NCBI GenBank assembly: GCA_013215295.1
Contig: JABSOZ010000013.1
Location: 1-64,000, forward strand
Source: Colwellia sp.
Lineage (GTDB): Bacteria > Pseudomonadota > Gammaproteobacteria > Enterobacterales > Alteromonadaceae
Reading direction: 5' to 3'
Length of the DNA: 64,000 nt
The notes under the pieces are model-generated. The model saw only the letters and a program-made list of their open reading frames with translations, made no database searches and had not been told where the DNA came from. Made by a program: the position numbers and the translations under genes. This document shows, in pieces, positions 9,042-19,600 of this stretch (position 1 is the first letter of the stretch; every line of letters begins with the position of its first letter).

Positions 9042-10379
9042 TTAATTCAATATTGCAACATTAACAAAAACGACTGTTAATAATAAAGGACAAACAAAAC
9101 GTAAATAATTACCCCAAACCGGTAGCCACTTCCTTCCTTCTTGTAATGCTTTATCACGAAGCTTATTGCCGCGATTCCATAACCAACCCACAACGATAAA
9201 GTAAAACAAACAACTTAATGGCTGCATTATTGTCGTCAATAAACGAATAACTAAACCAAATAATTCATCAAAGAAAGCAATTAATAACATGCTGGCACAA
9301 AGTACAACAAAAGACACAAGCCAAGTTGCTTTTGAACGTGTTAAACCTTTGTCTTCCACTAAATATGAAACAGGCACTTCGGTAGATGAAATCGTTGACG
9401 TTAATGCGGCAATTGATAACAGTAAGAAAAAGCTAGTTGAAACAATTAACCCTACATCACCCATTGAATTGAATAGTGCAGGGAGGATATTAAAAATCAA
9501 CTGACCTTCGCCAATAAGTTCGTTATTGACAAAAACTTCTAACCCTGCTTCTTGAGCAACAAATAGCGCAGGAATAATTAAGAGACCTGCCATAAATGCG
9601 ATGCAGGTATCAAGTGCGGTAATTGATATTGCCAGCTTACCAATGTCCTTGTCTTTTTGCATGTATGAGCCATAAACCATCATGCCACCTACACCAATAG
9701 ATAACGAAAAGAAGGCTTGTCCCATCGCCGATATTATTAATTTAGGGTTTGTGATTTGTGAGAAGTCTGGGATCAAATAGAGTGCTAAACCTTTCTCTGC
9801 GCCAGGTTGACGAAGAATATAAACAATTAAACAAAGCAACATTACCAGTAATAACGGCATTAAACGCGCCGACCATTTTTCAATGCCTGCATTTACACCT
9901 TGATGAATAATTGCAGCACCTAATAAAATGAATATAGGTGTAAATAATAAATTTCGTTCAGTGCTTGATGTTGCTAACCATTGTGAAATTTCCATTAAAC
10001 CAGCTAACTCAGTAATTGCAGATAGCGCATGAGCAAGCATCCAACCTGCAACAATGGTGTAAAAGCTTAACATCATCATCGCACCACACAGACCGATTAA
10101 TCCGGCGTATTTACCTACATTTGGCAAAGTGTCTTTGCATGCATCTCTTAAAGCGGCTACAGGATTTTTCTGCGCTTGGTTACCAATATAAATTTCGGCA
10201 TATAAAGCGGGTAGGGCTAATAAAACAGTTACTAATAAATAAACGAATAAAAAAGCACCGCCACCATTATTTGCTGCTTGGGTTGGAAACCCCCAAATAT
10301 TACCTAAACCAATAGCAGAGCCAGCGGCCGCTAAGACAAAGCCAATACGGGAATGAAAAGAGTCTCTTGTTGTAGTCAT
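9042..10379 (-). CDS. Sodium-dependent transporter, NSS/SNF family
   Basis: Predicted to be an inner-membrane Na+-coupled symporter of the neurotransmitter:sodium symporter family, probably for an amino acid. The 445 residues form about 11 hydrophobic segments. The first helix has the signature SRIGFVLAAAGSAIGLGNIWGFP with the unwound, Na+-binding GSAIGLGN region, followed by NNGGGAF. This is typical of bacterial tryptophan/leucine-type NSS carriers; the substrate cannot be read from sequence. It is transcribed alone, convergent with the cyclase gene and divergent from the hydrolase gene. Confidence 0.9.
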   Translation of the reverse strand: MTTTRDSFHSRIGFVLAAAGSAIGLGNIWGFPTQAANNGGGAFLFVYLLVTVLLALPALYAEIYIGNQAQKNPVAALRDACKDTLPNVGKYAGLIGLCGAMMMLSFYTIVAGWMLAHALSAITELAGLMEISQWLATSSTERNLLFTPIFILLGAAIIHQGVNAGIEKWSARLMPLLLVMLLCLIVYILRQPGAEKGLALYLIPDFSQITNPKLIISAMGQAFFSLSIGVGGMMVYGSYMQKDKDIGKLAISITALDTCIAFMAGLLIIPALFVAQEAGLEVFVNNELIGEGQLIFNILPALFNSMGDVGLIVSTSFFLLLSIAALTSTISSTEVPVSYLVEDKGLTRSKATWLVSFVVLCASMLLIAFFDELFGLVIRLLTTIMQPLSCLFYFIVVGWLWNRGNKLRDKALQEGRKWLPVWGNYLRFVCPLLLTVVFVNVAILN

Positions 10380-10462
10380 ATATTATTGAATGCATATTAT
10401 TTTTATTTGTTGATGAGCTTACCGAGTTCAGATCATTTAGCAACGATTTTTTAAAAATATGT

Positions 10463-10539
10463 TATTGGGATAATGTAAACACTGTAAACTTTAAAGCGAA
10501 CAGTATTAGCAACTTGCTTTCAATAATATCATCCCAATA
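10463..10539. repeat. Inverted-repeat element of about 77 bp, MITE-like
   Basis: Ends TATTGGGAT and ATCCCAATA are perfect inverted repeats. The match extends imperfectly inward (left end read in: TATTGGGATAATGTAA; right end read in: TATTGGGATGATATTA). It lies in the 212-bp gap between the divergent transporter and hydrolase genes. It could be a small non-autonomous mobile element or an operator-like structure; one copy in the window cannot decide. Confidence 0.4.
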
Positions 10540-10591
10540 TCTGTTAAAGTTTGATTAACCGTAAAGACCAAAGTTCAAGAGAAACGTTACT

Positions 10592-11236
10592 ATGCTTCAA
10601 TTTAAAATTATTCCAGTGACCAAATTTCAACAAAACTGTAGCTTATTTTGGTGTGACAAAACCAAACACGCTGTAGTTATTGATCCCGGAGGCGATCTTG
10701 ATTTAATTTTAGCTGCCATAAGTGAACAAGGTTTAACCTTAAAGAAAGTTCTATTAACGCATGCCCACATTGACCATGCAGGAGCTACCAAGTTATTAGC
10801 AGAACATTTTAATGTGCCCATTGAAGGTCCACATAAAGAAGATCAGTTCTGGATTGATTTGATCCCTCAGCAGAAAGAAATGTTTGGTTTCTCAATGGCT
10901 GATACTTTTATGCCTGATCGTTGGTTAGACCAAGGTGATAAAGTTACTTTTGGTGACATTGAATTAGAAGTTTATTTTTGTCCAGGGCATACCCCAGGTC
11001 ATGTGGTGTTTTTTCATCGAGGATCTCGACTTGCTCAAGTAGGGGATGTAATATTTAAAGGTTCAATAGGTCGAACAGACTTTCCACGAGGTGACCAAGC
11101 AACCTTGATTCATTCTATTCGTGAAAACTTATTCCCGCTTGGTAATGACGTAAGATTCATTCCGGGTCATGGTCCTATGAGCACCTTTGGTGAAGAACGT
11201 CGCAATAATCCTTATGTTAGCGATAACGCACATTAG
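10592..11236 (+). CDS. ycbL: MBL-fold metallo-hydrolase, YcbL type
   Basis: A 214-residue metallo-beta-lactamase-fold protein of the glyoxalase II-related YcbL branch. The dinuclear metal motif HxHxDH is at residues 57-62 (THAHIDHAG), followed by the CPGHTPGH histidine and VGDVIFKGSIGRTDFP aspartate, and a C-terminal FIPGHGPMSTFGEER. It lacks the long C-terminal substrate domain of GloB. YcbL from Salmonella has weak glyoxalase II activity, so a thioesterase role is likely but not certain. It is 24 bp upstream of the ion channel gene and probably co-transcribed with it. Confidence 0.85.
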   Translation: MLQFKIIPVTKFQQNCSLFWCDKTKHAVVIDPGGDLDLILAAISEQGLTLKKVLLTHAHIDHAGATKLLAEHFNVPIEGPHKEDQFWIDLIPQQKEMFGFSMADTFMPDRWLDQGDKVTFGDIELEVYFCPGHTPGHVVFFHRGSRLAQVGDVIFKGSIGRTDFPRGDQATLIHSIRENLFPLGNDVRFIPGHGPMSTFGEERRNNPYVSDNAH

Positions 11237-11260
11237 TCTAAATTTTTAGAGACCCTTTTT

Positions 11261-12091
11261 ATGAGTTCTTTTATTATACGCGCACAAGGACATTTGAAAA
11301 AAATAGATTCAAGTCCTTTGTTCCAATGGTCAATCATTGCCGTTATTATCATCTCAGCACTACTTATTGGCGCTAAAACCCATGACTTACCTCCTCAAGC
11401 TATTCGAATACTCGCTTTTTTAGACAATGCCATTACCGTGTTTTTTGTGATTGAATTAACCATACGTTTTATGGCATACCCTAATAAAAAGCAGTTTTTC
11501 AAAAGTGGTTGGAATATTTTTGATACATTAATCGTTGTCGGTAGTTTGATACCAACTGGCGGTTCAGGTGTATTGTTAGCACGTTTGTTAAGAGTTTTTC
11601 GTGTTCTTCGTTTAGTTTCCATGGTGCCTGAGCTAAGATTGCTCATCAACGCTTTAATTAAAGCTATACCCCGTATGGGATATATTGCACTGCTCATGTT
11701 TGTCATCTTTTATATTTATGCTGCTGTCGGCAGTATGTTTTTTCATCATATAAATGAGGTGTTATGGGGAGATGTTTCAATTTCTATGTTAACACTCTTT
11801 CGTATTGCTACCTTCGAAGACTGGACAGACGTAATGTACGAAACTATGGCTGTTCATCCGCTTAGTTGGATTTATTATTTAACCTTCATTTTCTTAACCG
11901 CGTTTATATTTTTGAACATGATGGTAGGAACTATATTAGAAGTGATGAGTGAAGAGCATGAAAACTTTAGAGCTGAACAACATGGTGAAACTGGTGAAGG
12001 TGGAGAACCCGCTAGCCGAGCACAAATTGAAAAACTGGAGAATGAATTGGCTGAAATTAAAGCTATTCTCATCGAAAAAATAAACCGTTAG
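11261..12091 (+). CDS. Voltage-gated cation channel, one-domain BacNav-like, with acidic filter
   Basis: The 276-residue protein has the plan of a bacterial homotetrameric channel: helices S1-S4, pore S5-P-S6 and a C-terminal coiled coil. S4 carries four arginines at every third residue (R108, R111, R114, R117; ARLLRVFRVLRL), the voltage-sensor pattern. The selectivity filter is T-F-E-D-W-T-D at residues 184-190. Sodium channels such as NavAb have TLESWSM; the extra aspartates here match those introduced in the engineered calcium-selective CavAb (TLDDWSD), so calcium permeation is a reasonable prediction. The tail has a Gly/Glu-rich linker, then a heptad coiled coil (IEKLENELAEIKAILIEKI). The ATG follows the hydrolase gene by 24 bp. 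Confidence 0.88.
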   Translation: MSSFIIRAQGHLKKIDSSPLFQWSIIAVIIISALLIGAKTHDLPPQAIRILAFLDNAITVFFVIELTIRFMAYPNKKQFFKSGWNIFDTLIVVGSLIPTGGSGVLLARLLRVFRVLRLVSMVPELRLLINALIKAIPRMGYIALLMFVIFYIYAAVGSMFFHHINEVLWGDVSISMLTLFRIATFEDWTDVMYETMAVHPLSWIYYLTFIFLTAFIFLNMMVGTILEVMSEEHENFRAEQHGETGEGGEPASRAQIEKLENELAEIKAILIEKINR

Positions 12092-12192
12092 CTATAATAT
12101 TTTTACCGTTTAAACATCACTTGTGGGATTTGAGTAAATAAGATGTTATAAAAGTAAAAATCATATTTAATTCAAGTATTTTGGATGCGTTA

Positions 12193-15060
12193 ATGATTGC
12201 TTTTAAGCGAATTATTTACCTATATATTATTGTCGTTCAAGCCTTATTTTTTTCGTCAGCAATTTCTGCTGCTGATAAAGGCGAAGTAGTTAATAGTGTC
12301 GACAATATAATAAATAAAATACGGCAATTAAAAGATACCAAGGATGATCAGCAAGCCGTTGATGATTCGATAGCACTATTGAGTCGTTCAGATTTAACGC
12401 TTCAACAAACGATTGCAATTCTAAAAATACAAGAGAGCCGTTATTATCAGCTGAGTGAACTTAGCTTTGCATTAATGACGGCTAAACGTGTTAAGTTTTT
12501 GGCGTCTGAAAATAATTTTAAATTAATTGAAGCTGATGCTGATAAAACTATTGGCATTTATCATTATTTAAAGGGTGAACCTAAACAAGCAGTTGAAGCT
12601 TATCAACAATCACTGGCATTCTATACAAATTCAACCAATGAACCTCTTAAACTTGCTAATTTATACAATAACATTGCTTTAGCTTATATTAAGTTAGGCG
12701 CTATTAGAAGTAGTATAGATAACTTCCAGCAGGCTAAAACGCTTTATCAAAACTTTGGCACTAAGGCGGATCAAATCGATATTCGCTATAATATTGCGGG
12801 TTTATATTTACGTCTAAAGCGTTACGATGTAGCTATAGAACAATATCTAAATGTTATTGAAGAGCTCTCCAAAACCGAAGACAAGCAAACGTTAGCTAAA
12901 GCCAGAGGGGAATTAGGGACTACTTATAAGTATTCAGGAGAGCACAATAAAGGTTTGAGTTTGTTGCTACAAGCAATAGCCTATTTTGAAAATACGGGAG
13001 ATGAATACCACTTAGCCGCATTCAGTCATAATATTGCAGGACTGTACAATATGATGAATCAGCCGTTAAATGCCATGAAACATGCGAGTACTGCAATAAC
13101 TATTGGTAAGGCTGCTGACCATCAAGGAGCATATTCAGGAGGGTTATCTGCTCTAGCTGAAGCACAATTTTCTTTAGGTTTTATTGAAAAAGCATATGAG
13201 AACCTCCTTTTATCTGATGTTGTCGCCCATAAAAATGATCACCAAGAACAAATCAGTAATAACATGGGGATATTGGCTTTAATATATTCAGCACAAAATA
13301 AGCAAGGAGCTGCTTTTAAAACTCACCAGGATTATATAAAAAGATCAAGGAAGCTTGCTAATAATGAGCTTAATAGTCAGTTGGCAAACATTGAGTCCGA
13401 AAAATTAAAGCAACAAGTTAAGCAGTTAACACAAAATGAAAAACTTCAACAATTACAAATAGCTCAAGCGGAACAACAGCGTATTTTTAGCTTGGCGGTC
13501 GCCGCTTTTATTATTGTGTTAATTTTATTCGTATTTAATCGTAATATTGAGCGTCGTTCAAAGTTGAAGTTGTCAAAAAGAGTTAAAAATCGGACACAAG
13601 AATTAGAATTATTAACCAGTGAATTAGTTAAAGCTAATGCAATTAAGAGCCAATTTTTAGCCAATATGAGTCACGAAATCCGCACGCCATTAACATCGAT
13701 CATTGGTCAAGCGGAGGCTATTACTAATGGCGATGTAGATGAAGAAAATTTATACAAAGAAGTCGAAATCATTCATGGAAATAGTTTACATTTATTAGAG
13801 CTTATTAATAATATTTTAGATTTAAGTAAAGTTGAAGCCAATAAATTAGAATTGGAATTAGTTGAACAAGACTTACAATTAATTTTGCATGATCTTGCTA
13901 ACCTCTTTAAAAAATTAGCTAAAGCTAAAGGGCTACATTTTCAAATAATTCATACTTTACCCAGCTCATTTTTATTCACCTTTGATAGTTTTCGATTAAA
14001 ACAAATTCTAATAAATTTATGTTCAAATGCAATTAAATTTACCAATAAAGGGTCAGTAACACTCAATGTTTCGGTAAAAAATTCTGCATTAACTATGGCT
14101 GTTACCGACACAGGTATTGGCATGAGTGAAACTCAGATGCAGCAAGTGTTTACAAGTTTTACTCAAGGTGATAGTAGCATTAGTCGACGCTTCGGAGGCT
14201 CAGGTTTAGGTTTGTGTTTATCGGAACAATTAGCAAAATTAATGTCAGGTAAGATATCGGTAACAAGTGTGTTAAATCAAGGGAGTGTATTTACGTTGGT
14301 CTTGCCATGTCAGCAAGTCAGCATGAGTCAATTAATTGATGTTTCGCCAATCGACATTGTTGCATCGACATTTGTTCCTGTAGAACAAGAGACTAATTTT
14401 AGAGGTCAAATTGTACTCGCTGATGACCATGATGATAATCGTCGCTTAATCGCACGTCTATTAACATCATTAGGCTTAGATGTTTTATGCGCGAGTAATG
14501 GGCGAGAGGCGATAGAACTCTGTATAGAACATAATCCTAAACTCATTCTTATGGACATTCAGATGCCTGAAATGGATGGTATTGAAGCATTTAAAGTACT
14601 GAGGCAAAAAGGGTGCGTTCAGCCCATTGTTGCGTTGACAGCTAATGCGATGTCCCATGAAGTTGATAAGTATTTGGCACTTGGTTTTGATGGTCATTTA
14701 AAAAAACCTATTGAACGAAAGCTCTTTATTGCTACTATTGCTCGATATTATGGTGAGCAGGCCGATGTAAATGCAGCGGTAAATAAGATCACTTCGGTTG
14801 ATATGACTGATTTAGTCATCGAATTTAAATCAAACCTTGCCTTAGAGCAGCAAGATTTGATCCTTCACATTAAAAACAACGAATTAACAAAGCTTGCTGA
14901 ACTTGCACATCGTATTGCCGGGGCAGCACAAATGTTTGGATTCTCACTTGTTTCAGTGAGTGCAATAAAATTAGAAAAGCATATTAAAACGGGCTCCTCT
15001 CAATTCATTAGTGATTCAGCACAAAGTTTACTTAATGAAATAGACCAAGTTCTCTGGTAG
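12193..15060 (+). CDS. Hybrid sensor histidine kinase with extracytoplasmic TPR domain
   Basis: A signal peptide (ending near SSAISAADKG) is followed by TPR repeats over about residues 60-390, a coiled coil and one membrane helix near 430-450. The cytoplasmic part has HisKA with the phosphorylated histidine H494 ([10 protein letters not shown]), an ATPase domain (N box LCSNAIKF, G1 DTGIGM, GGSGLGL), a receiver with D788 (LMDIQMPEMDG) and an Hpt domain with H906 (LAHRIAGAA). This is a complete internal phosphorelay, and the final output regulator is not adjacent. The ATG at 12193 was chosen over a TTG 12 bases upstream because it starts the signal peptide directly. The ligand is unknown; TPRs suggest a protein or peptide partner. 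Confidence 0.88.
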   Translation: MIAFKRIIYLYIIVVQALFFSSAISAADKGEVVNSVDNIINKIRQLKDTKDDQQAVDDSIALLSRSDLTLQQTIAILKIQESRYYQLSELSFALMTAKRVKFLASENNFKLIEADADKTIGIYHYLKGEPKQAVEAYQQSLAFYTNSTNEPLKLANLYNNIALAYIKLGAIRSSIDNFQQAKTLYQNFGTKADQIDIRYNIAGLYLRLKRYDVAIEQYLNVIEELSKTEDKQTLAKARGELGTTYKYSGEHNKGLSLLLQAIAYFENTGDEYHLAAFSHNIAGLYNMMNQPLNAMKHASTAITIGKAADHQGAYSGGLSALAEAQFSLGFIEKAYENLLLSDVVAHKNDHQEQISNNMGILALIYSAQNKQGAAFKTHQDYIKRSRKLANNELNSQLANIESEKLKQQVKQLTQNEKLQQLQIAQAEQQRIFSLAVAAFIIVLILFVFNRNIERRSKLKLSKRVKNRTQELELLTSELVKANAIKSQFLANMSHEIRTPLTSIIGQAEAITNGDVDEENLYKEVEIIHGNSLHLLELINNILDLSKVEANKLELELVEQDLQLILHDLANLFKKLAKAKGLHFQIIHTLPSSFLFTFDSFRLKQILINLCSNAIKFTNKGSVTLNVSVKNSALTMAVTDTGIGMSETQMQQVFTSFTQGDSSISRRFGGSGLGLCLSEQLAKLMSGKISVTSVLNQGSVFTLVLPCQQVSMSQLIDVSPIDIVASTFVPVEQETNFRGQIVLADDHDDNRRLIARLLTSLGLDVLCASNGREAIELCIEHNPKLILMDIQMPEMDGIEAFKVLRQKGCVQPIVALTANAMSHEVDKYLALGFDGHLKKPIERKLFIATIARYYGEQADVNAAVNKITSVDMTDLVIEFKSNLALEQQDLILHIKNNELTKLAELAHRIAGAAQMFGFSLVSVSAIKLEKHIKTGSSQFISDSAQSLLNEIDQVLW

Positions 15061-15098
15061 CTATTAAACGTGGAATTAAAGTGAATACTGTATTTAGA

Positions 15099-15641
15099 TT
15101 AGCTGTTAGCCAGTGACAACAGCTTATTAACGGTTTTTATATTACGAGCCGTTGAAATTAATTTTAGTTTTGTTTCAATAAGTTTATTGGTTAATTTGCT
15201 TTTTCCTAGGCCTTCAGGGCAGTATAGATAGATAACATCTTGGCTCATTACTAATTGCTCTGAGTTTGAAAGGTAAGCACTAAAGATCTCTTCTTGGCTA
15301 TTTGAAATAGTTTCAGAGAGAAAGAATATAATTATTTTACTTCCTTCTTGTTCAATATCGATAGTAGGGAAGGGAAGATCTTTAGCTGTATTTTCAAGTT
15401 GACTATGGTTAAGGACAAGTACCGGTACGTCAAAATTAAAGTGATCATTAATGCCAGTTTCAATAGATGTTTTAATCGTTTTTATATTCTTTGAGCTTTG
15501 AAAAACGACATTGCCACTTTGAATATAAGTAGTAACATGCTTAAACCCTAATGATTCATATACTTTTTTTAATTCTGTCATTTTTACTTTTTTGTGTCCG
15601 CTAACATTTATGCCGCGAAGTAATGAAATATAAGTGTTCAT
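15099..15641 (-). CDS. DUF1697 family protein
   Basis: A cytoplasmic protein of 180 residues beginning MNTYISLLRGINVSGHKKVKM, the hallmark start of DUF1697, followed by LGFKHVTTYIQSGNVVF. Members are found singly in many bacteria and have no established function. The ATG at 15641 is preferred to an in-frame TTG two codons upstream because the family start aligns there. It is the last gene of a same-strand run (kinase, LysE, DUF962, DUF1697) and ends 38 bp from the convergent TPR kinase gene; I see no terminator in that gap. Confidence 0.85.
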   Translation of the reverse strand: MNTYISLLRGINVSGHKKVKMTELKKVYESLGFKHVTTYIQSGNVVFQSSKNIKTIKTSIETGINDHFNFDVPVLVLNHSQLENTAKDLPFPTIDIEQEGSKIIIFFLSETISNSQEEIFSAYLSNSEQLVMSQDVIYLYCPEGLGKSKLTNKLIETKLKLISTARNIKTVNKLLSLANS

Positions 15642-15672
15642 TGTCAAATATTCACTTTAATTATGAGTCTTG

Positions 15673-15981
15673 TTAAAATTTAATTTTTCTAATCAATATA
15701 TCTTTAAACATTACCCAATCGCCTATTAAGCTATATATTGGATAAGTAAACGTTGCGGGCCTATTTTTTTCAAAGATGAAATGTCCAATCCAAGCAAATC
15801 CGTAACCAATAACGGGAATGAACCATAGTCCTTGCCAAAAATCATTACGAATACAATAACCAATTAGTAATAATATGAGTGACGAACCCATAAAGTGTAA
15901 GCGTCGGCAGATAATATTCTTGTGCTGACTTAAATAGAATGGGTAAAACTCTTTAAACGATTGATATTTTTTTATTGTCAT
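15673..15981 (-). CDS. DUF962 / Mpo1-like membrane protein
   Basis: A 102-residue protein with two to three hydrophobic segments. It shows the family pattern: F-x-x-FYPFYLSQHKN, RLHFMGS, GYGFAWIGHFIFEKNRPATF and YPIYSLIGDWVMF. The yeast relative Mpo1 is an iron-dependent dioxygenase in 2-hydroxy fatty acid breakdown. The conserved histidines (SQHKN, RLHFMG, WIGHFIFEKN) are present here, but no bacterial activity can be claimed. It is 24 bp downstream of the LysE gene and likely in the same transcript. Confidence 0.85.
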   Translation of the reverse strand: MTIKKYQSFKEFYPFYLSQHKNIICRRLHFMGSSLILLLIGYCIRNDFWQGLWFIPVIGYGFAWIGHFIFEKNRPATFTYPIYSLIGDWVMFKDILIRKIKF

Positions 15982-16005
15982 CGTTTACTCCTGTAACGTA
16001 TCTTT

Positions 16006-16644
16006 CTAATTTATTTTACTCGTGAGTATTTTTAAACCGATCAGTATCATAGCGCCACCTAAAATTCGGTCTATCCAATGACCCAAGCGTTGAAATTTTT
16101 CATTGATTTTTGGTCTAGATAATAATAAAACCACTGAAGAAAACCAAGCGAGTTGAATTGCCATCATCCAAAGTCCGTAAATCACCAAATGTAATAAAGG
16201 CAAATCAGGAGAAAGTACAACCGTAAAAAGTGCCACGAAATAAATAGGCGCTTTTGGGTTTAACGCATTACATAAAAATCCAACACCAATGTTTTTAAGG
16301 GAAGAGCGTTTTATTGGCGTTTTAGATTTTATTTGTTGAGTGGCATCCGTGTAAGCTTTAGCGCGGATTCCTTGATAGCCTAAATAGAGTAAATAACTGC
16401 CACCCAATACTTTAATGATCCATAACGTGGTCGATGAGTTAGCTATAATCGCAGCTAATCCTAAAGCGGAATATATAATATGTATTGATAAACCCAATGC
16501 AATACCAATACTGCACATCAATCCTGCTTTTTTTCCGTGGCTTAATGTTTGTTGAGAAACAAGAATAAAATCTGGCCCTGGTGATGCAGCAGCTAATAGA
16601 TGAATTGAACTGATTAACAGCAAACCTTGTAATAGTTCCATCAT
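16006..16644 (-). CDS. LysE family amino acid exporter
   Basis: Predicted inner-membrane exporter (LysE/RhtB superfamily). The 212 residues form about six hydrophobic segments, and the N-terminal signature AAASPGPDFILVSQQTLSHGKKAG is the RhtB/LysE family motif; GYLGYQGIRA-like and CNALNPKAPIYF blocks follow. An AGGAGG ribosome site lies directly upstream, serving either of two adjacent ATGs (16644 or 16641). The substrate is not identifiable. The gene starts 25 bp after the hybrid kinase stop, which suggests co-transcription, although a functional link is not obvious. Confidence 0.88.
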   Translation of the reverse strand: MMELLQGLLLISSIHLLAAASPGPDFILVSQQTLSHGKKAGLMCSIGIALGLSIHIIYSALGLAAIIANSSTTLWIIKVLGGSYLLYLGYQGIRAKAYTDATQQIKSKTPIKRSSLKNIGVGFLCNALNPKAPIYFVALFTVVLSPDLPLLHLVIYGLWMMAIQLAWFSSVVLLLSRPKINEKFQRLGHWIDRILGGAMILIGLKILTSKIN

Positions 16645-16669
16645 TCCTCCTTTAATATTTTATGAAACG

Positions 16670-19600
16670 CTAATGCTCTTTTATGTAATCAGCAAGTAAT
16701 GAATTAAAAGTATCTAATGCAGCATATAATTCCGGCATTTTTCCGTTCAGTAATATTACATTTTCTTCTTTTGATAATTCTTCTATTGAAGCAACTAAGC
16801 TTTGTACCTGAGTGCCACCTAAATTACCAACGGCACCTTTGATAGAATGAAGGTTATAATTGATTTGTTGCCAATTCTCTTCATTAATCGCATTTTCTAA
16901 TTCTAGGGTTTTGTCTTGGCTATCTTCCAAATAGCATTTTACTAATAGTGCCATTTTTTTAGGGTTTCCACCAAGCCTTCTTAAAAGTGCCGATTTTTGC
17001 CATAGGGAATCGTCTTCATCTTCTGACTTTTTTGCTTCTTGAATATCTACAGGTGAAGGGGCATCGTTTAGTTTATCGCTATCCAAAGTCGTATCTATTT
17101 GAGTTTCAACGCCTAACCATAACATTAACTTTTCATTGACCTTAATTGGCTCAATGGGTTTCGTTAAATAGTCATCCATACCCGCGATTAGGCATTTTTC
17201 TTTATCCCCTTGCATTGCATTTGCAGTCATTGCGATGATTGGCGTTTTTATATTTTCTAGCCCAGCCTCTCCAAGACGGATGCGACGTGTAGCTTCATAT
17301 CCATCCATCTCTGGCATTTGGCAATCCATTATAACTACTGAGTAAGGGTGACTTTTTAATGATTCCTTTAAGCTTATTAATGCTTCTAGGCCATTAGCCA
17401 CAACATCAGCAGATAAGCCTAATTCATTTAAAACACCCATAGCAACCATCTGGTTTATACGGTTATCTTCAACGACTAAAATTCTGGTGTTTTTTGGCCA
17501 TGGAGTTGATAGTGTTTTTTCTTCTTCAGTTTCTTCAACTTGCATGGCATTTAGATAATCATGTGTGACAAGAGGAGTTGCTTGGTGAAGTATTTCACCA
17601 TCTTGTGCAACCACAGATAATGCTTTAAACAAATCTGATGTCGTTGTTGGTTTAGGGAAATAGGCACTAAAGCCAATGTTTGCAAAATATTTTGCGTCTC
17701 CACGTTTCCCCATTGATGTCATCATCACAAGTTTCATTCCCAAATAAAACGGATTACTTTGCAATGTTTTTGCTAATATTTCCCCTGACATATTTGGCAT
17801 TTGCATATCGAGTAAGCCAATATCGAAAAAAGGTAAGTGTTTATTTTCTAGCCTTTCTTCACAAAGCGCTAAAGCAGTTTCGCCGCTATCGGCCTCAACA
17901 ACCTTGGCTCCCCACATTTGTAGTTGTGAACGAAGTACCTCTCGATTTGTTTTATTGTCGTCAACAATCATAATGTGCAAAGCAGAAATATCAACTTCAG
18001 GTATAACCAATGTTGAATTTTCACTTTTTTCAACTAATAGAGTGAACTCAAAGCAGCTACCTTTTTCAGATTTTTCAACGACATTAATGTCACCGCCCAT
18101 TAATTCACATAACTTCTTACAAATTGTTAATCCGAGACCTGTTCCGCCATATTTACGCGTGGTTGATGAGTCTACTTGATTGAATGCAGCAAAAAGTAAT
18201 GCTTTCTTATTCTCAGGAATGCCTATTCCTGTGTCGGAGATACTGCATTGTAAAATTAATTTACCTTCTTGATTCATGGTGTCAGTGATCAGTCTTGCTT
18301 TAATAACTATTTCACCGTGGTGCGTGAACTTGATTGCATTACCTAATAGATTAGTCAGTATTTGCCTAATTCTGCCGGGGTCAGATTTTATCATCGAGTC
18401 TTCGATGCCCGCTAAATCAAGTATTATTTCTAAACCTTTTTCTTGAGCGGGTAATGCCATCGCTTCAGCAAAATCACCGAATAAATTTCTTAAATTGAAG
18501 TCTAAGTACTCTAGTTCAAGTTTGCCCGCATCAACTTTTGAAAAATCCAAAATATCATTAATCAATGTTAATAAGGAGTCACCACTTGATTTCGCAATAT
18601 TTACTCGGTGTTTTTGTTCCTCATCTAATTCGCTATTGAGTAATAAACCTAGCATACCTAGAACACCATTCATTGGCGTGCGAATCTCATGACTCATATT
18701 AGCTAAGAACTCTGATTTCAATTTTGCAGCTTCTTCAGCATTCTTTAGTGCTGCAATCCTTTCTTGATATGAATCATTAATGTTTCGGCTAATAATGAGC
18801 AAGAGAGCAATAACGAAAAGTGTGAGAAACAGGGCCGTAGCAGCTGTTATATAAGAGTCATTACGTTTTTCATTGAGTAGTGTCTTTTGCTTTTTTTGTA
18901 TTTGTTCAGCAAGATAGCTTTCAATACTCTGTAGAATTACACTTTTGTTTTTTAACACACCTAAGGTGTATTTAGGGTCATTTTCCCATAAATTATTTTG
19001 TAAATATTCTAAGGCATCGTTGGCTGGTGTATCATTAATAATAACAAGCTGATCAATTTCTGAAGCTGATTTCCCTTGATTTCTATATTTATGAATACTG
19101 GATAGTTTTTCTTTATATTGATGTAATACTTCTGAAAATCTATCAAGGTGGTATACCGCTTTGTTATTGTATTTATTTAGGAAACGTAGATTCTTTATTA
19201 TTTCTTCTACTTCATGATGAAAGGTTAAGAATTTTATTCTATATTTTTCATTATCACGTAATACATAGTTTTTGAACTGATGAATTAAACCATTGTAACC
19301 TAAAGATGTTTTTAGTCGCTCTACAAGCAGTTCGGTATTTCTTTCGAGTAAAACGTTTTGAAGTCGATAAGCTTCCTTTATGGTTCGGTTATCGAGGCTT
19401 TGAACGACATAACCATGATCAATAGCTGATACTGAAGAAATAAATATATCGTTATAAAGCCTTTCTTGATTATTTAGATTACGAATACTTAGTTTGAGCG
19501 GACGTACATCAATATTATTAATATTTCTCTTTTCATTTTCAAAAGCCACGCTCAAAATAGAACTACTGAGCAAGTTCAAAGATTTCAACTTCAATAATGT

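Noticed and set aside
11395-11706. Minus-strand frame of 103 codons inside the channel gene
   Set aside because: It is a shadow of a well-supported gene with S4 and pore motifs on the other strand.
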